A DNA stretch of 64,000 nucleotides from Pacificoceanicola sp048553275 (GTDB lineage Bacteria > Pseudomonadota > Alphaproteobacteria > Rhodobacterales > Rhodobacteraceae), in NCBI RefSeq assembly GCF_048553275.1, contig NZ_JBLZMW010000014.1:1-64000 (forward strand). The letters are read 5' to 3'. This document shows, piece after piece, positions 41,774 to 49,580 of this stretch. A model generated the notes under the pieces. It saw only the letters and a program-made list of their open reading frames with translations. It ran no database searches and was not told the origin of the DNA. The translations under genes were made by a program, and so were the position numbers. The stretch's first letter is position 1, and the number at the start of each line of letters is the position of its first letter.

Positions 41774-43186
41774 TCAGCGCCGCCCCTTTTTCCTGTTTTT
41801 CCAGAACGGCGGGACGTCCCCCGCCATGATACAGCCGTAGGGGTCGATGTAGTCCTCGATCGTGGCAAGATCATACTGCTTGATCTGGCGAACCACGCTT
41901 GCTGCGCTCTTGTAGCTCGACGGCAGTTCCGAGGCATCGACAGCGCCCGCATGGAACCGGATGTCCAGCCCCGCCGTCTCCGTCCGCAGCATCTCATCCG
42001 GCGTCACAGACCCCATGCGCCGCTTGTGCTCGGAGCGCGAGAAGTTGCGCCCCGCGCCATGCGGGCTGAACCCAAGGCCATGCCCCGCATCCCTGCCTTT
42101 GACGACAAGCACCGGCTCGGACATGTTCAGCGGGATCAGCGTCAGCCCCGTCGCATCCTGCGCATAGCCATCCCATGCAGGGGTCGCCCCCTTGCCGTGG
42201 TAGTAGAGATCGCCGCGCCTGAAGACGAAGTTATGCTCGTTCCAGAAGCGGTCTCCCACATCGGCCCGGGCCGCCTCCACGGTTGCCTGATGGATCGCGT
42301 TGTGGTTGGCTTTTGTCCACTTGCGGATCAGTTGCAGCGCCTCCCAGTAGGCCCGGCCTTCCTCCGTATCCGCCGGAATCCAGGCGTTTTGCTTCGGCGT
42401 CCCGGGCGAGAGCAGCTTGCGGAACCGTTCGGCCACGGCCATGCCGTTTTTGTACAGAACCGCCCCCGGCCCCCGCGAGCCGTGATGGGTGACAATCGCC
42501 GTCCGCCCGGTCTTGCGCGAGCGCCCCACGAACAGGAAATGGTTTCCGTCGCCCTGCGTGCCCATATGTTCCTGCGCCATGCGCAGGCTTTTCGGGTTAT
42601 CCAGGAAAACGTTCTCCCGGAACGCATCCAGCAGCTTGAGCGATGTGGTGAACCGCTTGCCCTGCGCCCGCCCGCCGGGGCCGAAATGCGTCACGCTCGT
42701 GGCTGCATCCAGCACCGCCTTCGGGTCCGCATCGCCCAGATCGGTGATCATCACCGAACAGCAAATGTCAGCCGAATGCATCCCCGGATGGATCGCATTG
42801 CGCGCCGCCGCCACGCCGCCCACGGGGATCGTCCCCACAGGCCCCGCGGGGCAGGCATCGGGCATGATCGCCCCGGCCTCGATCGTCGGGGTGCGCATCA
42901 ACTCGGTCATCGTCTCGCGGACCTTTTGGACATTGTCCTCCTCATCCGCGCCCTCGAACTCGATGTTCTCATGAAACGCCACCGCGCCATGCGCGCGCAG
43001 GTCCAGCGTATCCGGCACCGGCGGGATCTCCCCCTCCAGTTCCATCCGGATTTTCACCAAACCATAGCCTTCGGCCCGCAGCGCATTGGCGCGCTCCAGC
43101 AGTTCCGGAAATTGCTTGCCGGGCCGATGCCCCCAGTCCTTGAGGTGCTCGCCCGTCACGGGGTCATATGTCATCGTCTCACTCAT
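41774..43186 (-). CDS. rtcB: RtcB-family RNA ligase
   Basis: A 470-aa GTP/Mn-dependent RNA ligase joining 2',3'-cyclic phosphate (or 3'-phosphate) ends to 5'-OH ends, used in tRNA and rRNA repair. Visible motifs are the metal-binding HSADICCSVM, GTQGDGNHF, THHGSRGPG and the guanylylated-His segment HGAGRNFSR. Longer than E. coli RtcB (408 aa). I chose the ATG at 43186 with GGAAAGAG before it; ATGs further upstream would enter the Y-RNA region. It is the distal gene of the rsr/Y-RNA/rtcB operon controlled by RtcR. No rtcA (RNA 3'-phosphate cyclase) is adjacent. Confidence 0.93.
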   Translation of the reverse strand: MSETMTYDPVTGEHLKDWGHRPGKQFPELLERANALRAEGYGLVKIRMELEGEIPPVPDTLDLRAHGAVAFHENIEFEGADEEDNVQKVRETMTELMRTPTIEAGAIMPDACPAGPVGTIPVGGVAAARNAIHPGMHSADICCSVMITDLGDADPKAVLDAATSVTHFGPGGRAQGKRFTTSLKLLDAFRENVFLDNPKSLRMAQEHMGTQGDGNHFLFVGRSRKTGRTAIVTHHGSRGPGAVLYKNGMAVAERFRKLLSPGTPKQNAWIPADTEEGRAYWEALQLIRKWTKANHNAIHQATVEAARADVGDRFWNEHNFVFRRGDLYYHGKGATPAWDGYAQDATGLTLIPLNMSEPVLVVKGRDAGHGLGFSPHGAGRNFSRSEHKRRMGSVTPDEMLRTETAGLDIRFHAGAVDASELPSSYKSAASVVRQIKQYDLATIEDYIDPYGCIMAGDVPPFWKNRKKGRR

Positions 43187-43274
43187 ACTCTTTCCTTCCA
43201 TCCAAACCGGGACAAGGCCGTCACAGCCAATGAATCCGTCTCTGATCGCCCCGCGGACATGCCCCGCGTTTTTG

Positions 43275-43448
43275 CTCCCGGCGACAAATCGGGCGCAGCG
43301 CGCCCTGTGACGAAACAATCCGGGGCCCGCCCCGCATCCGAAATGGGCGAATGCGTTTGCCATATGGGCGCCGGCAAGGAGGGGAGTCGAACCCGCTCGG
43401 CCTGTCCGGAAAGTGGAGCCATGTAGTTCCGTCGGCATTCGCCGGGAG
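43275..43448 (-). ncRNA. Y-RNA-like RNA C (YrlA type, T arm and closed acceptor stem)
   Basis: On the minus strand the ends ctcccggcga (plus 43275-43284) and tcgccgggag (43439-43448) pair perfectly over 10 bp. The 5' strand is followed by the same ATGCC bulge and GGAACTACA core as RNA B, and the 3' strand is preceded by UUG-like TTTG. Internally there is a tRNA T-arm signature (GGGTTCGACTCCC, plus 43382-43394). Directly after it is a 5-bp closed acceptor-like hairpin (43357-43361 with 43373-43377). Two further hairpins (43334-43354 and the 6-bp gggcgc stem at 43291-43305) take the places of the D and anticodon arms. This is the layout of the bacterial YrlA family bound by Ro60. It sits 88 bp before rtcB. 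Confidence 0.78.
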
Positions 43449-43469
43449 GTGTCCTTCGTGTTCTATAAC

Positions 43470-43608
43470 CTCGGCGACAAGGTGTTTGGTGAAACAAACC
43501 TGCTCTACCAATTGAGCTACGCGGCCATAACGGTATGGCGGCCGCGACGGGACTCGAACCCGCAACCCGGGCGTTAACAGCGCTGTAGTTCCACCGGCAT
43601 TCGCCGAG
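43470..43608 (-). ncRNA. Y-RNA-like RNA B (YrlA type, complete permuted tRNA mimic)
   Basis: A 139-nt minus-strand RNA closed by an 8-bp perfect stem (plus 43470-43477 with 43601-43608). The stem contains the bulge pair ATGCC / TTG and then GGTG:CACC. Inside, in 5'-3' order, come the core GGAACTACAG, then a T arm (CGGG TTCGAGT CCCG, plus 43548-43562). A 7-bp acceptor stem (cgcggcc 43520-43526 with ggccgcg 43540-43546) is closed by a 13-nt loop instead of being open. A D arm follows (GCTC..GGTAGAGC, plus 43502-43517), then a 5-bp anticodon-like arm with 6-nt loop (43484-43499). The tRNA domains are thus circularly permuted, which is how YrlA RNAs present a tRNA mimic on top of the Ro-binding stem. 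It is not a functional tRNA. Confidence 0.85.
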
Positions 43609-43629
43609 TTTCTTCCTTCGTTTTTGGGT

Positions 43630-43697
43630 CAGGCGGACAAGGGTCTTGCGAGATCTTTGACAGGTTGAAGCTGTAATCCCGCAGGCATTCCGCCCGA
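43630..43697 (-). ncRNA. short Y-RNA-like RNA A
   Basis: A 65-70 nt minus-strand hairpin nearest rsr. The 6-bp closing stem GGCGGA / TCCGCC (plus 43632-43637 with 43689-43694) is followed on the 5' side by ATGCCTGCGGGATTACAG, clearly parallel to ATGCCGGTGGAACTACAG of RNA B. It is preceded on the 3' side by CCCTTG, parallel to CACCTTG. It has no T, D or acceptor arms. It therefore resembles a minimal Y RNA consisting only of the Ro-binding stem and a loop, comparable to YrlB beside YrlA in enterobacteria. Boundaries are approximate. Confidence 0.6.
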
Positions 43698-43715
43698 AGT
43701 GTTCATTTTTCCAAT

Positions 43716-43777
43716 GTCTGGCGGCAGTCTCCCGCCGCCAGACGCGTTCTCTTCGCAGCCCCGGACCTGATCCGGGG
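43716..43777 (-). other. two strong hairpins between rsr and the Y RNAs
   Basis: Immediately downstream of the rsr stop the transcript can form a 7-bp hairpin (ccccgga/tccgggg, 43759-43777) and a 10-bp hairpin (gtctggcggc with gccgccagac, 43716-43743). Neither is followed by a T-run, so they look like processing or 3'-stabilising structures separating the rsr mRNA from the Y RNAs rather than terminators. Confidence 0.5.
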
Positions 43778-43784
43778 CCTCATC

Positions 43785-45338
43785 TCAAACCGCGATCCTT
43801 TCGATCTCGCGGACCCAGTGGTCGCCGCCGGTGCGCCCTTCGGCAAACGCCGCGATCTGGTCAAAGACCACATCGGAGAAGCCGCCGACATTCAGCACGT
43901 CGTCGCGCGTCTGCACCTGCGTCGTCCCATAAGGGGCGATATCGATGCAGACCAAACGCGCCTTCGGGTTGCGCCGTTTGATCAGCGCCCATTCGCGCAT
44001 CATCGCCGTGCCCTGACGCCCGTTCCCGGCATCCACCCAGGATTGGTTGTCGGACACGAAGACCACGAGGTCCGGGGCGCGCCCACGATCGTTCAGCCAC
44101 TTCAGCGGCGCGGAACAGTTTGTCCCGCCCCCCGCCAGCGCGGCCAGACGCTCGGCATTGGTCAGGATCGAATCCTGCTTGCGCAGACGCAGATCCCGAA
44201 CCTTCACCTCGAACGGCAGCACCGTGCAGCCACGGTTCACCCGCTGGAACGCCGCCGCGACCAAGGCTGCCACATCCACATGGCGGACCCTGGACGTCGC
44301 GCCCAAACGGTAGCCTGTCACCGGCCACAGCATGGAGCCGGACACGTCCGGACAGACAACAACCTGACCCGCGACCTTCGGCACGTTCTGCACCGCGATT
44401 TCCATCGCCTCATGCAGCGCGTCCACGATGGCCTCCGGCATCTCCGGGGAGACGTGCTGCGCCGCGACCATCAACTGGTACGGAAAGGCACGCGCCTTTC
44501 TGATCGCCTCCGGATCGAGCAGCAAAGCGGCCACATGCTCCACCGTTCCTGGCACATCGAAGGCGCCGCGACGCAGGAAGGTGTTCAGACCCTGACGCAC
44601 CATCTGCCACGATCCCTTGCGAGCCACCCCCGCCCAGTGCTGCGGCGACAGCGGAAGCTGCGTCAGCATCTGGAACGGCACGTCCGGCACCGGACCTTCG
44701 CCCGCCTTCGAAAACGCCATCCAGTCCTGAACCGCCTGCGGCAGCAGACGGGCCTCGCACGGGCGGCCCACGATCCAGGCAAACAGCGCTTCGCGCTCTT
44801 TCGACACCGGCTTCGGGTGCACCATCCTGATGACATCCGCCAACGACGGGTCATTGCCGATGTTGGCGTTCAGAAGCGCCCGATCGGACGCCCCGTTCAG
44901 GCAGTTTTGCACCATCGCCTTCGGCGCCGAGCCAAGCGACTTGCGCCCCGTGGTTCCGGAGCGGATGACCTGCACCACATTGCGCAGCATCTTGCCGTTG
45001 GTCACGACACGGGGGAAAACCGCGCGGAACAGCGGCGGATCACGCCGGGCCAGCACCGCCAGAAGAACCGCCGGCATGTCCTTCATGTACCCCGTCTCGC
45101 GGGCATAAATCGCCGTTTGCCCGAGGAACAGCGGATCGACCGTTTCGGCCAGATCCAAAACATAGTCCAATTCGTCCGCCGGGTTGGTGTAGAACATGCC
45201 CCCAAAGGTGCCGGTCACGGCCACCTGCGCCAAGGCATGCGCATCGGTGTAGCGGTAGGCCGGCGCGCCTTCGGCGTTCCTCGCGGTTGCCTTGGCGAAC
45301 CGGCCTTTCATCGATGCAAACACGGATTTGTTTGCCAT
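43785..45338 (-). CDS. rsr: bacterial Ro60 ortholog (TROVE domain protein)
   Basis: A 517-aa ring protein. Residues 1 to about 310 are the TROVE/HEAT-like repeats that encircle single-stranded RNA ends and bind Y RNA (AHALAQVAVTGTFGGMFY near the start, ARETGYMKDMPAVLLAVLARRD). About 320-517 are a von Willebrand A domain with MIDAS residues D331-V-S-G-S-M, the Thr of GGGTNCSAP and the Asp of VFVSDNQSW. Ro60 orthologs tether Y RNA to PNPase for structured-RNA decay and help rRNA maturation under stress. Start at 45338 (MANKSVFASM). The gene is first in the RtcR-controlled operon, with three Y-RNA-like RNAs directly 3' of it and rtcB beyond, as in the Salmonella rsr-yrlBA-rtcBA arrangement. Confidence 0.93.
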   Translation of the reverse strand: MANKSVFASMKGRFAKATARNAEGAPAYRYTDAHALAQVAVTGTFGGMFYTNPADELDYVLDLAETVDPLFLGQTAIYARETGYMKDMPAVLLAVLARRDPPLFRAVFPRVVTNGKMLRNVVQVIRSGTTGRKSLGSAPKAMVQNCLNGASDRALLNANIGNDPSLADVIRMVHPKPVSKEREALFAWIVGRPCEARLLPQAVQDWMAFSKAGEGPVPDVPFQMLTQLPLSPQHWAGVARKGSWQMVRQGLNTFLRRGAFDVPGTVEHVAALLLDPEAIRKARAFPYQLMVAAQHVSPEMPEAIVDALHEAMEIAVQNVPKVAGQVVVCPDVSGSMLWPVTGYRLGATSRVRHVDVAALVAAAFQRVNRGCTVLPFEVKVRDLRLRKQDSILTNAERLAALAGGGTNCSAPLKWLNDRGRAPDLVVFVSDNQSWVDAGNGRQGTAMMREWALIKRRNPKARLVCIDIAPYGTTQVQTRDDVLNVGGFSDVVFDQIAAFAEGRTGGDHWVREIERIAV

Positions 45339-45443
45339 TGTCTCTCGTCCTTCTCTTTGGTGAGCTTGTTTTGCCATGAAGAACGGGCAGGTCCGAAACA
45401 AATCGAAGAAGCGCACAAGGCATTGATAGTGTTTGGTATTTTG

Positions 45444-45458
45444 GCGTTTGCCGTGCCA
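45444..45458 (-). promoter_or_regulatory. sigma-54 (-24/-12) promoter for rsr-Y RNA-rtcB
   Basis: On the minus strand TGGCAC-N5-ACGC gives GG at -24 and GC at -12 with the obligatory 10-bp spacing. The -24 hexamer is consensus TGGCAC, and the -12 part deviates (ACGC for TTGC). Transcription would start near 45432, leaving a leader of about 95 nt to the rsr ATG. A sigma-54 activator, RtcR, is encoded divergently. Confidence 0.7.
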
Positions 45459-45463
45459 CGTCA

Positions 45464-45494
45464 AAATCTATACGATCCAAATGTATCGAGATTT
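45464..45494. promoter_or_regulatory. dyad in the rtcR/rsr divergent region, possible RtcR site
   Basis: aaatct (45464-45469) and agattt (45489-45494) are 6-bp inverted arms, with partial internal symmetry (atac/gtat). They lie between the -24 element and the rtcR start codon. Activators of sigma-54 usually bind farther upstream, so this could be an RtcR enhancer or an autoregulatory site. Confidence 0.35.
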
Positions 45495-45513
45495 ATCATT
45501 CTGGATAGGGTGT

Positions 45514-47076
<1,563 letters not shown>

Positions 47077-47315
47077 GCGCGTGATCCCATGGTCTGATCG
47101 CCGCTTCGGAGCGGACGAATGCGCCATGAACCAGCGCGCCGCGACCCTTCGTGCCGTCAGGGCTGCAATACAGCGATCCACGCTCCGGCAAGGTCATGCA
47201 CCGCACGATCGCGAAAGAGACATTTTTTCTCGCGTGGTTGAGCAGGGGGGGCAAGCATCAACCTCTGATCCGCCGCGACCGCGGATGCAAATCGGATTGG
47301 TCGACCTCCAAAATC

Positions 47316-47350
47316 AAAAAAGCCCCTAAGGCCAGAACCTTAGGGGCTTT
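47316..47350 (-). terminator. Rho-independent terminator of tRNA-Leu
   Basis: On the minus strand an 11-bp perfect stem (agcccctaagg 47321-47331 with ccttaggggct 47338-47348) with 6-nt loop is followed by six T residues. It starts 5 nt after the tRNA 3' end. The preceding 47077-47315 stretch has no gene. Confidence 0.9.
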
Positions 47351-47353
47351 CCA

Positions 47354-47440
47354 TGGTGCCCAGAAGAGGACTCGAACCTCCACGGCCTTTCGGCCACTGG
47401 TACCTGAAACCAGCGCGTCTACCAATTCCGCCATCTGGGC
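47354..47440 (-). tRNA. tRNA-Leu (anticodon CAG)
   Basis: An 87-nt minus-strand tRNA including an encoded CCA. The acceptor stem is GCCCAGA/TCTGGGC with discriminator A. The D arm has GGTAGAC, the anticodon stem CTGGT/ACCAG holds loop TTCAGGT (anticodon CAG), a long class II variable arm has TGGCCGAAAGGCC-type pairing, and the T loop is TTCGAGT. The long variable arm fits leucine. Confidence 0.97.
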
Positions 47441-47588
47441 ACGGGGTTGGTGAGGCAGGCGTTTAAGCGTCATACAGGGGGGTGTCAACAATCTTTTTGA
47501 AAAGACGCGCACGCGGCATTCGGGCGCCTTGCAGCAGCGGCCCCGGAGGGGTATTTCAAAGCCGGTAACCACCGACAGGAGACGCAAG

Positions 47589-48569
47589 ATGTCCAAGCTC
47601 GTCACCATTTATGGGGGGTCCGGTTTTGTCGGACGCTATATCGCGCGTCGCATGGCCAAAGAGGGTTGGCGCGTCCGAGTCGCTGTCCGCCGCCCGAACG
47701 AGGCAATCTTCGTTCGTCCTTACGGTGCGGTGGGTCAGGTGGAGCCGGTTTTCTGCAATATCCGCGACGATGACAGCGTCCGCGCCGTGATGAACGGCGC
47801 CGATGCGGTGGTCAACTGCGTCGGAACCTTCGACAAGGGTGGCAAGAACAACTTCGATGCGGTCCAGCATGAGGGCGCCGGGCGCATCGCCCGAATCGCA
47901 GCCGAGATGGGCGTCGCCCGCATGGTCCACCTCTCCGCCATCGGCGCCGAGGCCGAAAGCGACAGTCTCTACGCCACGTCCAAGGGCAAGGGCGAGGCTG
48001 GCGTGCTGGAGCATATGCCGGACGCCGTGATCCTGCGACCGTCGGTGATCTTTGGCCCGGAGGACGAATTCTTCAACCGCTTCGCCAAGATGACACGCGT
48101 CTCGCCGGTGATCCCGCTGGTCGGTGGCAATACGAAGTTTCAGCCGGTCTACGTCGATGACGTGGCGCAGGCCGCGGTCAAGGGCGTTCTGGGCGAGGCC
48201 GAGGGCGGCATCTACGAGCTTGGCGGTCCCGACGTGGTCAGCTTCTCCGGTCTGATCCGCGAAATGCTTGGCGCCATCCGTCGCCGCCGTCTGATTCTCA
48301 ACATGCCGTTCTGGCTGGGCGGGATCATCGGGTCTGTCTCCGATCTGGTCAGCAGCATCACCTTCGGGCTGATCCCGGCGCAGATCACCCGCGATCAGGT
48401 GAAAACACTGAAATCGGACAATGTTGTCTCCGACGGGGCAAAAGGCTTTGCTGATCTCGGCATCAGCCCGATGGCGACGGAGGCGGTTCTGGACGAATAT
48501 CTCTGGCCGTACCGACCCTCGGGCCAATACGACGCCATCAAGGAATCGGCAAAGAACCTGCGCGCCTGA
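47589..48569 (+). CDS. NDUFA9-like NAD(P)-binding protein (atypical SDR)
   Basis: A 326-aa extended/atypical short-chain dehydrogenase resembling the complex I accessory subunit NDUFA9. It has an N-terminal Rossmann motif VTIYGGSGFVGRYIARRM, VRRPNEA for cofactor discrimination, a conserved VNCVGTF and LHPS-like ILRPSVIFGPED. Length and pattern are typical of the alphaproteobacterial complex I NDUFA9 family protein. It may bind NADPH structurally and support complex I or quinone synthesis. Start ATG at 47589 with AGGAG 9 nt upstream. Confidence 0.87.
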   Translation: MSKLVTIYGGSGFVGRYIARRMAKEGWRVRVAVRRPNEAIFVRPYGAVGQVEPVFCNIRDDDSVRAVMNGADAVVNCVGTFDKGGKNNFDAVQHEGAGRIARIAAEMGVARMVHLSAIGAEAESDSLYATSKGKGEAGVLEHMPDAVILRPSVIFGPEDEFFNRFAKMTRVSPVIPLVGGNTKFQPVYVDDVAQAAVKGVLGEAEGGIYELGGPDVVSFSGLIREMLGAIRRRRLILNMPFWLGGIIGSVSDLVSSITFGLIPAQITRDQVKTLKSDNVVSDGAKGFADLGISPMATEAVLDEYLWPYRPSGQYDAIKESAKNLRA

Positions 48570-48577
48570 AACGGCCA

Positions 48578-48601
48578 ACGCGCCCCGATCCGGGCGCGTT
48601 C
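48578..48601 (+). terminator. hairpin after the NDUFA9-like gene
   Basis: A 9-bp perfect stem (aacgcgccc with gggcgcgtt) and 6-nt loop begin 8 nt after the stop codon and are followed by tcttat. The terminator also serves the convergent DUF6455 gene. Confidence 0.7.
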
Positions 48602-48628
48602 TTATGTCTTTCAGGCGCTGGAAGGGGT

Positions 48629-48886
48629 TCAGCCCGCTTTTTGCAGCCGCGTCAGTTCCGCGCCATTGCAACACCCCGGCGGCGGAGCGACGCTCAGCGC
48701 CGTCTGCCGCGCCAGCCATGCCTCGCAGGATTCGACAAGTGCGCAGCCCCGGCATTGCGTCACCATGCGCGAATAGCCTTCCGCGCTGAGAGCCCCGCTC
48801 TGCACCGCATCATATAGACTAAGCCCCATGACCCGTGCCACGCTGCGTGTCATGAAAAAATGTCGGGCCGGATCGCCAAGCATCAT
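48629..48886 (-). CDS. DUF6455 family small Cys-rich protein (paralog 3)
   Basis: An 85-aa protein. Helical N-terminus (FFMTRSVARVMGLSLYDAVQ), then ALSAEGYSRMVTQCRGCALVESCEAWL. This gives C-x2-C-x5-C plus a later CC (PPPGCCNGAEL). The four conserved Cys suggest a metal or Fe-S site. It is the third of three adjacent paralogs on the minus strand, starting 10 bp after the second ends. The double ATG at 48883/48886 leaves the start slightly uncertain. Function is unknown. Confidence 0.75.
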   Translation of the reverse strand: MMLGDPARHFFMTRSVARVMGLSLYDAVQSGALSAEGYSRMVTQCRGCALVESCEAWLARQTALSVAPPPGCCNGAELTRLQKAG

Positions 48887-48896
48887 TGCCAATGTT

Positions 48897-49199
48897 CTAT
48901 GCCTCCTCTTCGCACGCCAGCCGCGCAAATACGCCCTGGTTGGCACAGCCGTCGGGGCAGGGGCGCAGGGCATCGGTTCCTTGCTCCAGCCAATGGCTGC
49001 AGCCCTGCACCCATTCACAGCCGCGACAGCGGGTCACCATGCGCGCCCAATCGTCCTGGCTCAGCGCCGCCCGCTCTGCCGCCTGAACGAGATCGACGCC
49101 GGTGGCCTTGGCCATGCGCTGCACCATCCAGTAGTGCGCGCGCGTGGCGCCGAGTGGGCGGACCGGGCGCGCGTCGGCCTGATCGCGCAGCGGTCTCAT
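48897..49199 (-). CDS. DUF6455 family small Cys-rich protein (paralog 2)
   Basis: A 100-aa protein with the same plan as its neighbours: MVQRMAKATGVDLVQA helix, LSQDDWARMVTRCRGCEWVQGCSHWL Cys motif and a distal PDGCANQGVF Cys. An upstream in-frame start exists (49508) but would overlap paralog 1 entirely. The ATG at 49199 overlaps the paralog 1 stop by four bases (ATGA), which indicates coupling. Function is unknown. Confidence 0.75.
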   Translation of the reverse strand: MRPLRDQADARPVRPLGATRAHYWMVQRMAKATGVDLVQAAERAALSQDDWARMVTRCRGCEWVQGCSHWLEQGTDALRPCPDGCANQGVFARLACEEEA

Positions 49200-49459
49200 T
49201 GCGCGGCTTTCTTCAGATCCGCGAACAGCTCCGTGTTGCGGCAATAGGACGGCGGGGCCGCCGCGGGTGCCTGCTGCGTGGCCAGCCATCCTTCGCAGGC
49301 GCAGGGCTGGCTGCAGCCGATGCAGCGCAGCACCGCATCTTCCAGCTCGGAAACGCTCAGGGCGCCGCGCAGGATCTGCTCTTCGAGATCCACGGATTGG
49401 ACCTTGGCCATCTCGTCCACAAGGTACGCGTGGCGTTTCAACGTCGTTCGGTTGTGCAT
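49196..49459 (-). CDS. DUF6455 family small Cys-rich protein (paralog 1)
   Basis: An 87-aa protein, first of the triplet. It has LVDEMAKVQSVDLEEQILRG helix, LSVSELEDAVLRCIGCSQPCACEGWL with C-x2-C-x3-C-x-C, and PPSYCRNTELF near the end. The ATG at 49459 (MHNRTTLKRH) is preferred to the upstream start at 49498. DUF6455 genes are common as single copies in Rhodobacterales, but three in tandem is notable. Confidence 0.72.
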   Translation of the reverse strand: MHNRTTLKRHAYLVDEMAKVQSVDLEEQILRGALSVSELEDAVLRCIGCSQPCACEGWLATQQAPAAAPPSYCRNTELFADLKKAAQ

Positions 49460-49580
49460 TGATCCGACTCCCTCTCTCGTCCGGACGGGTGCCGCCAAGA
49501 CTACGCAACGCAGAAAACTGCGCTTTGACTCAGGTCAACGAGGGCGATTTGAGGGCGAGGGGCCGGACGCGCCGGCGGTC

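Noticed and set aside
43484..43565. A tRNA gene on the minus strand (D-arm and T-arm signatures)
   Set aside because: T arm precedes D arm, the acceptor strands are in inverted order and closed by a loop, and there is no anticodon loop of 7 nt. It fits a YrlA-type Y RNA, not a tRNA.
43221..43565. Short minus-strand open frame of 114 codons in the rsr-rtcB gap
   Set aside because: It runs through the tRNA-like structures. Its sequence is explained by RNA helices, and its composition is not protein-like.
49200..49508. Long version of DUF6455 paralog 2
   Set aside because: It would overlap paralog 1 completely in another frame; the ATGA-coupled start at 49199 gives the normal size.
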